A stretch of 64,000 nt of DNA from Halopenitus sp041821145 (GCF_041821145.1 NZ_JBGUBC010000008.1:1-64000); one strand, 5' to 3'. Shown: positions 9,109 through 16,983, numbered from the stretch's first letter. Notes: generated by a model from the sequence alone, not told the origin. Made by a program: numbers and translations.

Positions 9109-9867
9109 TTATGGATTGTCGTAGCTTCGTTGTGTCGATTCGCCCACGCCCGTCGCGTGTGCGGTCGGTTCGCCCGACGTCCCTGGCTCCTCACCGGGGA
9201 CGGTCTGCGTGTCGCCGCGCGAGAGCGCGGTCTGGCCGGTCCGTGCGATCTCGATGATGCCGAACTGTTCGAAGGCGTCGATCGCGTCATCGATCTTCGG
9301 CTCGTCACCCGTCAACTGGACCGTGATCGTTCGTGGCCCGGCATCGAGGGTCTCACCGTCGTACATCTCGGTGATAGCGTGGACCTTGTCGGGGTCCTCG
9401 CCGCGAACCTTGAGGAGAACGAGCTCCGTAGCGATGGCGTCGTCGGCCAGTTCACCGACCGAGATGACCGGCTTCAGTTTCGCGAGCTGTCGTTCGATCT
9501 GATCGATCCCGGGTTCGGGCTCTTCGACCACCATCGTGAGCCGCGAGTGGCCCTCGACCGTCGTCGGGCCGACGGTCAGACTCTCGATGTTGAACTGCCG
9601 TCGCGAGACGAGCCCCGAGACCCGCGAGAGGACGCCGGGTTCGTCCTCGACGAGTGCCGAGATCGTCGCCCGCCGTGGGGGGTGTTCGGCCTCGACCGCA
9701 GGGTCGATCCGGATCCCCTGGCTGTTCCGTCTGCCTTCCGGATGCGGACGCTCCTCGGGAGCGGGCCCGGGCATTCCTGCCCGGTCCGCGTTCATCTCCC
9801 GGGTATCCCGGTAGGAGGATCCCGCATCGGGCTTGTTCGGCCTCATGTCGTCGGCATCTCCGCTCAT
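9109..9867 (-). CDS. ilvN: Acetolactate synthase small (regulatory) subunit
   Basis: This is the regulatory subunit of acetohydroxyacid synthase. An ACT domain occupies about residues 66-140 (RATISALVEDEPGVLSRVSG), where branched-chain amino acids normally bind, followed by the ALS small-subunit C domain to about residue 215. Residues 1-60 and the last 35 residues are low-complexity polar extensions not found in short bacterial IlvN. The ATG at 9867 overlaps the ilvB stop (ATGA), supporting both the start and translational coupling to the catalytic subunit. Confidence 0.94.
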   Translation of the reverse strand: MSGDADDMRPNKPDAGSSYRDTREMNADRAGMPGPAPEERPHPEGRRNSQGIRIDPAVEAEHPPRRATISALVEDEPGVLSRVSGLVSRRQFNIESLTVGPTTVEGHSRLTMVVEEPEPGIDQIERQLAKLKPVISVGELADDAIATELVLLKVRGEDPDKVHAITEMYDGETLDAGPRTITVQLTGDEPKIDDAIDAFEQFGIIEIARTGQTALSRGDTQTVPGEEPGTSGEPTAHATGVGESTQRSYDNP

Positions 9868-11720
9868 AGTTGTTCCTCCGAAAGCGCGAACTTGGCGTTT
9901 GCACCGCCGCTTGGAACCATCGGGTAGACGTTCTCCGCCGGGTCGATTCGGAAGTCGATGACCGAGGGCCCCTCGTAGTCGAGGGCGGCCTCGATCGTGT
10001 CGGCGACCTCGTCGTACTCCGAGACGGTCCATCCCTCCGCGCCGAACGCCTCCGCGAGCTTGTCGAACTCCGGCATCCATCCGTACTCGGAAGCCACGTG
10101 TCGGCCCTCAAAGAAGGCATCCTGCCACTGTCGGACCATTCCGATGTACTCGTTGTTGAGCACCGCGAAGGTGATGTCGAGGTTTTCACGCACGGCGACC
10201 GACAGCTCCTGGATCGTCATCAGGAACGATCCGTCACCATCGAAACAGACGACATCGCGGTCAGTTTCGCCGGCGTTGTCGGCCGCCATCCGCGCGCCGA
10301 TCGCCGCCGGCACGCCGTAGCCCATCGTTCCGAGTCCGTGCGAGGAGACCCAGGTTCGCGGCTCCGTGTACGTCCAGAACTGGGCGGCCCACATCTGGTG
10401 TTGGCCGACGCCCGTGGTGACGATCGTGTCGTCGCCGGTCGCCTCGTCGAAGGCCTCGACGACGAACTGTGGTTTCAGGGGTTCGTCCTCGGGCATCGCG
10501 TAGGTCATCGGATACTCCGATTTCCATTCGGAACACTGCTCGCGCCATTCGTCCGCCTCCGGAGTCGTCTCGACGGCCGCAAGCAGTTGTTCGAGCACGG
10601 TCTCGGCGTCGCCGATCAGCGGATAGTCGGCATGGACGTTCTTGGATATCTCGGCCGGGTCGATGTCGATGTGAATGACCTCCGCCTCCGGTGCGAAGGT
10701 CTCGATCCCGCCGGTCAACCGGTCATCGAAGCGGGTTCCGACCGCGATCAGACAGTCGGTGTGGGTGATCGCCATGTTCGCGTAGCCGGTTCCGTGCATC
10801 CCCGCCCACGAAAGCGCGAGTGGTTCGTCCTCCGGGAACGAACCGATTCCGGGCATCGTAGTAGTGACTGGAATCCGGTGTTCGCGTGCAAACCGACGCG
10901 CCTGATCGCTCGCGTTGGCCTTGATCACGCCGCCGCCGAACAGGCAAAGCGGCCGTTCGGACCGCTCTATCGCTCGTGCAGCCTTCTCGACCGCCTCGGG
11001 ATCCGCCTCAGGATGGGTCTCTGCACCCGCAGGGGGCTCCGGTGGCTTTGGCGTCTGATCGGTCTCTCCGAGCGTGACGTCTTTCGGCAGATCGACGAGC
11101 GTCGGTCCGGGTCGTCCGGTCTCGGCGTAGGCGAACGCCTCGCCGACCGTATCGCCGACGGTGTCGGTACCGCTCGCGAAGTAGTTGTGCTTCGTGATCG
11201 GTGTCGTGATGCCGATCGTATCGGTCTCCTGGAAGGCGTCGTTGCCGACGAACTCCGTGGGAACCTGCCCGGTCAATGCCAACAGCGCATCCGAGTCCAT
11301 CGAGGCGTCGGCGATCCCCGTAACGAGGTTCGTGGCACCAGGTCCGGAAGTCGCCAGACAGACGCCGGTCTCTCCGGAGACGACGCCGTAGGCATCCGCC
11401 GCGTGTGCAGCGCCCTGCTCGTGGGCCATCGTGACGTGGCGGACGGACGAGGCGTATAGTGCGTCATAGACGGGCATGATAGCCCCGCCCTGGACGCCAA
11501 AGGCCGTCTCAGCGCCGGCGGCCTCCAGTGCGGCAATGACGGACTCAGCGCCAGTCGTCGGGGTTCTGGTTGTCGCATCGGTCGGTTCCTCACCGCTTGC
11601 GTCCGTCTCGGTGGCTGTAGTGCCGCCGTCGGCGGCCGCGTCGGCGTCGTCCGACGTCACGCTCTCGCCGTTCGTGGGATTCGATTCGTCGTGGTCGTTC
11701 GGTGCGTCTCGAGTGGTCAT
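9864..11720 (-). CDS. ilvB: Acetolactate synthase large (catalytic) subunit
   Basis: This ThDP-dependent enzyme condenses pyruvate with pyruvate or 2-oxobutyrate at the head of valine, leucine and isoleucine synthesis. The catalytic glutamate lies in MAHEQGAAHAADAYG (Glu101), followed by SGPGATN, and the ThDP/Mg motif contains CFDGDGSF. At 618 residues it carries an acidic, threonine-rich N-terminal extension of about 55 residues. Upstream lies a 130-nt leader downstream of a 40-codon ORF and a hairpin, suggesting amino-acid-responsive control. It is translationally coupled to ilvN. Confidence 0.95.
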   Translation of the reverse strand: MTTRDAPNDHDESNPTNGESVTSDDADAAADGGTTATETDASGEEPTDATTRTPTTGAESVIAALEAAGAETAFGVQGGAIMPVYDALYASSVRHVTMAHEQGAAHAADAYGVVSGETGVCLATSGPGATNLVTGIADASMDSDALLALTGQVPTEFVGNDAFQETDTIGITTPITKHNYFASGTDTVGDTVGEAFAYAETGRPGPTLVDLPKDVTLGETDQTPKPPEPPAGAETHPEADPEAVEKAARAIERSERPLCLFGGGVIKANASDQARRFAREHRIPVTTTMPGIGSFPEDEPLALSWAGMHGTGYANMAITHTDCLIAVGTRFDDRLTGGIETFAPEAEVIHIDIDPAEISKNVHADYPLIGDAETVLEQLLAAVETTPEADEWREQCSEWKSEYPMTYAMPEDEPLKPQFVVEAFDEATGDDTIVTTGVGQHQMWAAQFWTYTEPRTWVSSHGLGTMGYGVPAAIGARMAADNAGETDRDVVCFDGDGSFLMTIQELSVAVRENLDITFAVLNNEYIGMVRQWQDAFFEGRHVASEYGWMPEFDKLAEAFGAEGWTVSEYDEVADTIEAALDYEGPSVIDFRIDPAENVYPMVPSGGANAKFALSEEQL

Positions 11721-11844
11721 GGATCGTGTCGTGGCATCCTCTGTGTGTCGCGATCGGTGTCAGTCACCGGATTCTCCCGATCACGAGGATCGGTTCCTCG
11801 CGAGGGAAGTGCGGTACGCCGGGGTCGAAGAAGGGTGGTTGTAG

Positions 11845-11860
11845 AGGGGCTCAAGCCCCT
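11845..11860 (-). promoter_or_regulatory. Hairpin at the stop codon of the ilv leader ORF
   Basis: A perfect 7-bp stem (AGGGGCT paired with AGCCCCT) with a 2-nt spacer lies exactly where the 40-codon leader ORF ends, so its TGA is inside the hairpin. A second inverted repeat (CCGATC with GATCGG, around 11779-11795) lies further down the leader. A terminating ribosome would mask the first stem. This arrangement resembles an attenuator, although no T-run follows and the mechanism is inferred. Confidence 0.5.
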
Positions 11861-11973
11861 ACGATGGCTCCGATCGTGCCGATCGCGAGCCCGACACGGG
11901 TGAGTCCGTTCGACCGGGCGAGCGGCCTCGTGGCTGCCTCGCCGTGGTCCAGGGACGTGTCGTGTCGACTCAT
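11851..11973 (-). CDS. Candidate ilv leader peptide (40 aa)
   Basis: A 40-codon ORF starts at an ATG about 29 nt downstream of a TATA-like GATTTAAG, the exact spacing of a leaderless haloarchaeal message, so it should be the first thing translated on the transcript that continues into ilvB. Its last 14 residues are VGLAIGTIGAIVGA, with three isoleucines, two valines and a leucine, the end products of the pathway. The stop codon lies in a hairpin. The N-terminal half is polar and charged. It could instead be a small membrane peptide, since the C-terminus is hydrophobic. The ORF is seen directly; regulatory function is inference. Confidence 0.6.
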   Translation of the reverse strand: MSRHDTSLDHGEAATRPLARSNGLTRVGLAIGTIGAIVGA

Positions 11974-11997
11974 TACGAGATGGATTCCGCTCGCCAC

Positions 11998-12007
11998 ACT
12001 TAAATCT
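11998..12007 (-). promoter_or_regulatory. TATA-like promoter of the ilv transcript
   Basis: The minus strand reads AGATTTAAGT here, a good haloarchaeal TATA/BRE-like element. It is centred about 29 nt upstream of the leader ATG at 11973, predicting transcription starting within a few nucleotides of that ATG. No comparable box lies close to the ilvB ATG itself, which argues that ilvB is read from this promoter through the leader. Confidence 0.6.
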
Positions 12008-12069
12008 GTCTCGTTCCTCCGCCAAGCGGGGCTGCCGCTGGCGGTCGAACCCCGACGCGGAGACGGCCA

Positions 12070-13291
12070 TCAGACCCGGACCTCCTCGCGTCTATCGATG
12101 CCCTCGTCCTCCGCGAACCGCTCCACGTCACCGCCAGTGACGCGTCGCTTGTTGGCACCCTGCTTTTTGACCCGCTTCGTAACGGCCCGGACCTCAGCGT
12201 CGGTCGGGACGAAGCCGGCCTCTTCAAGGTGTTTGCGTACCGCGTGCGTTCCGGTGTGTTTGCCGAGGACGAACTCGCGTTCGGCTCCGACCATCTCCGG
12301 AGTCATCACGCCAGGTTCGAACGTGTCGGCGTTCTCGATCACGCCGGCCGCGTGGATCCCGGACTCGTGGGAGAAGGCGTTTCGTCCGACGACCGGCTTG
12401 TTCGCCGGCACCGGGATGTCCGAGGCGTCCTCGACGATCCGTGCCAGCTCCGTGATGGTCGTCGTGTCGATTCCAGTATCGACGCCGTAGACCGACTCGA
12501 CCGCCATTACGACCTCCTCGTAGGCGGCGTTACCGGCGCGTTCGCCGATCCCGTTAACCGAGACCTGCGCCTGATGGGCGCCGTTCTCGAAGCCGGCCAG
12601 CGCGTTCGCGGTGGCCAGTCCGAAGTCGTCGTGGGGATGGACGTCGACGCGCGCGTCGGTCGCCTCGACGACCGCCTCGACCGTCTTCCCCAAGGCCGTC
12701 GGCGTCCCGACGCCGCAGGTGTCGGGAATGTTGATCCAGTCGGCGTCGGCCTCGGAGACCGCCTCGACGATCTCGATCAGGAATTCCGGTTCGGTTCGGG
12801 TCGCGTCCATCGGTGAGAACATGCACTCGACGCCCGCATCCTTGACGCGGCGAACGCTCTTTACGGCGCGCTCGACCGCGTCCTGGCGGGTCGCGTGCAT
12901 CGAGTCCTCGAGTTGGACGTCGCTCGTGGAGACGAACACGTGTACCATCTCCACGCCGGAGTCGATCGCCGCCTCAATGTCGCCTTCGACGACGCGGGCG
13001 AGCCCGCAGGTCGTCGCGTCGGTCGTGGCAGCGATATCGCTCACGGCCTCGAACTCCGAATCGGAGTTGACGGGGAAGCCAGCCTCGATGACGTGGGTTC
13101 CCATATCGTCCAGCGTCGACGCTATGCGCCGTTTCTCGTCGTAGCTGAACGATGTGCGTGGTGACTGTTCGCCGTCTCGCAACGTTGTATCGAAAATTCG
13201 GACAGGACCGATGTCGATATTAGAAGCTATCGTGCCCTGGAAGAACTCGATCCGCCGGGGTGTCCGACGAAGCCTCCGTATGATGTGTCAT
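12070..13291 (-). CDS. leuA: 2-isopropylmalate synthase, apparent 1-nt frameshift near the 5' end
   Basis: The enzyme condenses acetyl-CoA with 2-oxoisovalerate, the first step of leucine synthesis. The main frame shows the HMGL-like signature RIFDTTLRDGEQSPRTSF, the metal ligands in VDVHPHDDFGLA, and VSVNGIGERAGNA, and has no visible LeuA regulatory domain (about 400 residues in total). The main frame has no ATG, GTG or TTG before the TTG in TTLRDGEQ, which would delete conserved residues. A TATA-like box points to an ATG at 13291 that opens MTHHTEASSDT in another frame. Removing one C from the CCCC run at 13257-13260 joins it to RRIEFFQGT. So the gene is either frameshifted, misread, or translated by +1 shifting. 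Citramalate or homocitrate synthase are the alternatives; the neighbours favour LeuA. Confidence 0.85.
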
Positions 13292-13316
13292 CGCAATTGG
13301 TTCTGAGGCCTCTCTC

Positions 13317-13325
13317 CTATTAAAC
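13317..13325 (-). promoter_or_regulatory. TATA-like promoter of leuA
   Basis: GTTTAATAG on the minus strand lies about 30 nt upstream of the ATG at 13291, the spacing expected for a leaderless or very short 5' UTR. It supports 13291 rather than the downstream TTG as the true leuA start. Confidence 0.55.
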
Positions 13326-13596
13326 CTTTTCGCGATGGAGGCGATTTACCCGGATTACCATCACCACGATCACGGATCGATAGCCGTTCGATCGCTGGAC
13401 GCCGGCGCGATCGATCGGCGTTCGCCGTCGGAGACGTCGGTCCTCGATACGGTCGATGGTGATCTGGAACCATCTTTATACTCCGAGTGGGCGTTCGTTC
13501 ACTCTCGAACCAGGCGTTCGTCCACCTTCCATCCAGTTTCGGTTCGAACGCGCCCGCAGGGGGAATCCTTTTTAAGTCAGGCGTGGACCACCGGAC
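13326..13596. promoter_or_regulatory. Divergent intergenic region between leuA and the 97-aa protein gene
   Basis: The gap between two divergent genes totals about 305 bp. On the leuA side lies the box at 13317-13325. On the plus side TTTTTAAG at 13569-13576 sits about 25 nt before the ATG at 13597, giving a leaderless start. A further TATA-like TTTATA near 13474 has no matched start codon. I see no RNA gene here. Confidence 0.5.
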
Positions 13597-13890
13597 ATGG
13601 GCGATTGGGATCTCGACCTCAGACACGCGGAGGACCAACTCGATGAGATCGGCGCACGCGGGGACGTGGTCCTTGGAATACTCGATGGCTCGACGGACCC
13701 GGCGGAGTGGATCCGCCACGTCGAGTACGGAAACACGCTCGTGTTGTCGATCGAGGGCGATCTCAACGAGCTCGCGGCCGGGTTCGCCCGCGAGATCCGT
13801 GACATGGACGGCGAGTTAATGCACTTTCGAGGCTTCCTCGTCGTGACTCCTCCGGACGTCGCCATCGACACCGAGCGGCTCACGGAGTAA
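13597..13890 (+). CDS. Conserved haloarchaeal protein (DUF5779-like)
   Basis: This is a 97-residue acidic protein with alternating beta and alpha segments: an N-terminal WDLDLRHAEDQLDEIG helix region, then VVLGILDGSTDPAEWI, LVLSIEGDLNELAAGFA and a C-terminal FRGFLVVTPPDV. It has no signal peptide or membrane segment. It resembles a short haloarchaea-restricted family that I believe is DUF5779; the name is from memory and function is unknown. The promoter spacing gives a leaderless start at this ATG. Its divergence from leuA may reflect shared promoter space only. Confidence 0.8.
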   Translation: MGDWDLDLRHAEDQLDEIGARGDVVLGILDGSTDPAEWIRHVEYGNTLVLSIEGDLNELAAGFAREIRDMDGELMHFRGFLVVTPPDVAIDTERLTE

Positions 13891-13941
13891 GCCACTCCCT
13901 TCTGGCCGACTTTTAAGCATCGTCGGACCGTGTTCGATACA

Positions 13942-14700
13942 ATGACCCTATCCGACTCCGATCCCGATTTCGACTCCGACGCTCGCGACGGGAGCGAGAC
14001 GGCCGACGACCGCTCCGATCTTCACGTGATCGATCGGTTCGAGGGCGGAGTGGGGTGGCTTGCTTATCCCGAGGAGGCGATGGAGCGAGCGAGCCACGCG
14101 GTCACCGTTTCGAACGAGGAACGCGAGGACCGACCGGACGTCTGGGTCTTCGACCCGGTCGATTCGACCGATCCCGAAGCTCTCGACGATCTCCTCTCGG
14201 ATCTCGGTACGGTCGCGGGAGTGGTCTGTTGTCTGGATAGACATACGCGGGACTGCGCGGCGGTCGCAAACCGACATGACGTCGCCGTCTGGATCCCGGA
14301 GTGGATGGACGGCGTCGAAGCGGATCTCGAAGCCCCTGTCGAACGATTCGGCCCCCGGCTCGCCGACACCGACTTCGAGGCGATCCGTGTGAGAAACGCC
14401 TCGCTTCCACCCTGGCAGGAGGTCGCCCTCTTTGACGGTTCGACCCTGATCGTCCCCGAGGCAGTCGGCACGAACCAGTTCTTTCGCGCCGCCAACGAGC
14501 GCCTCGGCGTCCACCCGATGTTGCGTCCGATTCCCCCACGGCGTCCCCTCGCCGGGATCGATCCCGATCGAATCTTGGTCGGACACGGCACGGGAATTCA
14601 CGACCGAGCCGGAGAGGCGCTCGCGGACGCGCTCGCTGGAGCCCGCCGACGAGCTCCCTCCGCTTACCTGAATGCACTTCGCACCGCCCTCGGTCGCTGA
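13942..14700 (+). CDS. Conserved haloarchaeal protein, possibly a degenerate metallo-beta-lactamase fold
   Basis: The protein has about 252 residues. After an Asp-rich N-terminus of about 30 residues it runs VIDRFEGGVGWLAYP, then VWVFDPVD and LDRHTRDCAAVANRHDVAVWIPEW, and ends with ILVGHGTGIHDRAGEALADAL. The order of strands, an HTRD element where HxHxDH would be, and a late GHG recall MBL-fold hydrolases with eroded metal ligands; this is an inference. The ATG at 13942 is preceded at 28 nt by TTTTAAG, so I prefer it over the GTG 12 nt upstream. No clear operon partner is visible. Confidence 0.75.
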   Translation: MTLSDSDPDFDSDARDGSETADDRSDLHVIDRFEGGVGWLAYPEEAMERASHAVTVSNEEREDRPDVWVFDPVDSTDPEALDDLLSDLGTVAGVVCCLDRHTRDCAAVANRHDVAVWIPEWMDGVEADLEAPVERFGPRLADTDFEAIRVRNASLPPWQEVALFDGSTLIVPEAVGTNQFFRAANERLGVHPMLRPIPPRRPLAGIDPDRILVGHGTGIHDRAGEALADALAGARRRAPSAYLNALRTALGR

Positions 14701-14844
14701 ACGGGCACCGGATGGCGGACGCGCTCCGGAAGGCGCGACTGGATGGAACAGACTCCGGAAAACGAACGACCGATGAAGTGGAGAACGGACGCGACGAAAC
14801 GTCGTTTCGGCGGACCTTTCACCACCCGTCCGCAGACACGACAC

Positions 14845-15630
14845 ATGGCGGAGGATCCGAGCCGAGTGGGCGATTCACCGGATGACGAGAACGGAGACGT
14901 TTCACCGGATGACGAGAACGGAGACGTGGCTGATCGTCCGCAGGTGCGCGATCCCGATCCGATCGCGACCTACGACCGGATCGCCGCACACTTCGCGAAA
15001 ACGCGCGAATACGCCTGGCCCGAAGTCGAGTCCTTCCTCGACGGGCGGACGGCGACGTGCGCGCTCGACATCGGCTGCGGAAACGGCCGGCACACGGAAT
15101 CGCTTGCGGACCGTTCGGAGTCGGTCGTCGGTCTGGATGCAAGCCGTGGACTACTCGCCGAGGCGGTCGATCGGGCCGATTCACGGGGGTTCGAGGCGAC
15201 GTTCCTTCAGGGTGATGCCGCATCACTTCCGCTCCGGACGGGAGCCGTCGACGTGGGCGTCTACGTCGCGACGATCCATCATCTCCGGTCCAGAACGCGG
15301 CGGATACGGAGTCTCAACGAACTCGCACGCGTGTTGTGCGACGACGGCGTCGCGCTCGTGAGCACCTGGAGTACGGCTCACGACCGCTTCGACGGAAGGG
15401 ACGGGGACTCGACGGACGACGCGACCGATACGAACGGAAGTGAGGAGGGGTTCGACACGATCGTGGACTGGACGCTTCCCGGCGGCGAGACGGTTCCGCG
15501 GTTTTACCACATCTACGCTCCGGCCGAGTTTCGATCGGACCTCGAAGCCAGCGATCTGTCGATCGAGGACTTCGAGATATCCAGCGGCAACTGCTACGTG
15601 GTCGTTCGTCCGGATTCGGGAGCCCGATGA
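14845..15630 (+). CDS. Class I SAM-dependent methyltransferase (Trm9/ABH8-like)
   Basis: The Rossmann methyltransferase motif I is ALDIGCGNGRH (about residues 73-83), the acidic SAM-ribose position is VVGLDAS, and motif IV is VDVGVYVATIHHL. The opening TYDRIAAHFAKTREYAWPEV and the ending FYHIYAPAEF recall tRNA wobble-uridine methyltransferases of the Trm9 group, so tRNA modification is a plausible role. The ATG at 14845 gives 261 residues; the frame is open further upstream. Residues 11-28 are a perfectly duplicated SPDDENGDV. A tRNA-Gly gene follows about 120 bp downstream. Confidence 0.82.
   Translation: MAEDPSRVGDSPDDENGDVSPDDENGDVADRPQVRDPDPIATYDRIAAHFAKTREYAWPEVESFLDGRTATCALDIGCGNGRHTESLADRSESVVGLDASRGLLAEAVDRADSRGFEATFLQGDAASLPLRTGAVDVGVYVATIHHLRSRTRRIRSLNELARVLCDDGVALVSTWSTAHDRFDGRDGDSTDDATDTNGSEEGFDTIVDWTLPGGETVPRFYHIYAPAEFRSDLEASDLSIEDFEISSGNCYVVVRPDSGAR
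14874..14927 (+). repeat. Perfect 27-bp tandem duplication inside the methyltransferase gene
   Basis: Two identical 27-bp units (14874-14900 and 14901-14927) each encode SPDDENGDV in the disordered N-terminal extension. The reading frame is kept. Perfect identity suggests a recent slippage duplication. Confidence 0.9.
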
Positions 15631-15748
15631 GACCCGGGATCGGGCCTCGATCGAGACACCCGTGTAGCCAACCGAGGGTCGTCGGGGCGACGATGCGACG
15701 CTCGGAAAGGGTAAGGTCCTTATTCCACCGGTGATTTTCGGTAGATGA

Positions 15749-15819
15749 GCGCCGGTGGTCTAGTGGTAGGACCTGAGCCTTCCAAGCTCATGGCCCGGGT
15801 TCAAATCCCGGCCGGCGCA
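15749..15819 (+). tRNA. tRNA-Gly (anticodon TCC)
   Basis: A complete 71-nt cloverleaf is present. The acceptor stem GCGCCGG pairs with CCGGCGC, the D-arm contains GGTCTAGTGGTAGGACC, the anticodon stem TGAGC/GCTCA encloses loop CTTCCAA with anticodon TCC, and the T-arm reads CCGGGTTCAAATCCCGG. The discriminator base is A, and CCA is not encoded. A TATA-like CTTATT lies about 30 nt upstream. The 3' end is duplicated just downstream. Confidence 0.96.
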
Positions 15820-16054
15820 CTCCCTGCGGTCGTTTGCCGCCCGACTTCCCGTTCGCTACGCTCACGGGAATCCCGGCCGGCGCATTTCTCGAACGAAGTG
15901 AGAGAACTCGCCGAGAGGGGTTTTGAATCCTGAAAGTCGCAACCTGCGAGCGAAGCGAGCAGGACCGTCTTTCTCTGGTTCAAATCCCGGCCGGCGCACT
16001 CCCTGCGGTCGTTTGCCGCCCGACTTCCCGTTCGCTACGCTCACGGGAATCCCG
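15798..16054 (+). repeat. Perfect 78-bp direct repeat built on the tRNA-Gly 3' end
   Basis: Copy A (15798-15875) begins inside the T-arm of tRNA-Gly and continues into its trailer; copy B (15977-16054) is identical over 78 bp and lies 179 bp further on. The first 22 bp are the tRNA 3' end, so copy B is a tRNA-end duplicate of the kind left at attachment sites. A third partial copy of the trailer portion starts near 16066, and a copy of the last tRNA bases follows copy A directly. An internal hairpin (CCCGT with ACGGG) lies in each copy. The stretch 15820-16306 contains no gene that I can support. Confidence 0.85.
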
Positions 16055-16142
16055 ACCGACGCACCCCCTGCGGTCGTTTGCCGCCCGACTTTCCGTACAG
16101 AACATGGACACCGCAACTCAATGTCGGGTATGCCGGCTTCAC

Positions 16143-16162
16143 CCTCAAGCTAAAGCACGAGG
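16143..16162. mobile_element. Probable relic of an IS200/IS605-type element end
   Basis: The sequence around an imperfect hairpin (CCTC..GC TAAA GC..GAGG), preceded by CGGCTTC and followed by GGCTTTCTCC, resembles the hairpin-bearing end of the intact TnpB element at 44631-44665 (CGGCTTC, CTAAAG loop, GGGTTTCCGCC). No transposase gene accompanies it. The call rests on visual similarity and is tentative. Confidence 0.35.
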
Positions 16163-16306
16163 CTTTCTCCTTGGTTTTCCGTAACGGGCGAGGCGAGAAG
16201 CCAGAGGCTGACCAGCACGGTGATCCCCCCGCTCCACTCACCTGCCGAGTTCGTCGCCGTCTCGGCGGATGTTTCTCACGAGTTGTCCCGAATCTCGATC
16301 GGACGG

Positions 16307-16498
16307 TTACTGGCCAGCGCGATACTCGCCATGTTTCATTCCGAGGACGAAGGCCACGACTGCAAAGAGTATCATTGACGGGAGCACCATCATGAAGATG
16401 ACTCTCGTCGGCATGGCACCACTCGCAGCGAGACCGACGATGCCCAGAACGGTTACGACGACCAGTGTTCCGACCGAACGGAGGAAATCGAATTGCAT
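16307..16498 (-). CDS. Small two-TM membrane protein (DUF7333-like)
   Basis: This is a 63-residue protein with two hydrophobic helices (about residues 9-29 and 34-54), a short MPT turn, and a positively charged MKHGEYRAGQ tail. The pattern matches a small haloarchaeal membrane family that I recall as DUF7333; the function is unknown. The upstream minus strand is AT-rich with TATA-like words (AAGTAAATAAAATC around 16516-16530). It lies within the repeat-rich region after tRNA-Gly. Confidence 0.7.
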   Translation of the reverse strand: MQFDFLRSVGTLVVVTVLGIVGLAASGAMPTRVIFMMVLPSMILFAVVAFVLGMKHGEYRAGQ

Positions 16499-16983
16499 AC
16501 CGTAGTCATCTCGGAGAGATTTTATTTACTTTTCGATGGTTAAGAATAAATCGTCGATTCTGGCGTATTCCCACGTGAAATTGAAGAATGGGTAGTAATC
16601 GGAGCGGGGAGACCGAATTACTAGAAGATCACCAGTCGCCGCCACACACCACTTCAACTCCGTTCCCCTCTACCCCGCGTTTTGAGTTATATGCGACTCG
16701 CGGCCGATGTTCGCGATTGGCGCGCAAGTAGTGGTATCCCTGCGGCATTTCATCTCCGGGAGACCGATCCATTCGAGCGATCTCGACGGATCGTCAGCGT
16801 TCTGCGCCATTCGACTGCCCGATCGTTGTGCTCACGGGAATTCCGGGCGGTGCATTCTCGGACCGTAGCGAGAAAAACGGTCGAGATGGGTTCGAATCCG
16901 AGCGGTCGTGCGCACGACCACGCCGGCGTTCGGCGAGGCCGAGGACCGATGGCTTTTGTGGGATGACGCCGTGGGTCGATCGA
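16499..16983. other. Repeat-bearing gap with a diverged tRNA-end copy
   Basis: No gene is supportable here. At about 16830-16905 the sequence CTCACGGGAATTCCGGGCGG, then TCTCGGACCG and GGGTTCGAATCCGAGCGG, parallels the trailer and T-arm of the repeats after tRNA-Gly, but with many differences. It looks like an older, decayed copy of the same duplication. Confidence 0.5.

Noticed and set aside
13335..13646. 103-codon plus-strand ORF with an HHHDH run upstream of the 97-aa protein gene
   Set aside because: It overlaps the promoter and start of the better supported gene at 13597 and loses haloarchaeal composition after the first third.
15745..15933. Open frame over tRNA-Gly
   Set aside because: It lies across the tRNA gene and its repeated trailer; the codons are a by-product of the structured RNA sequence.
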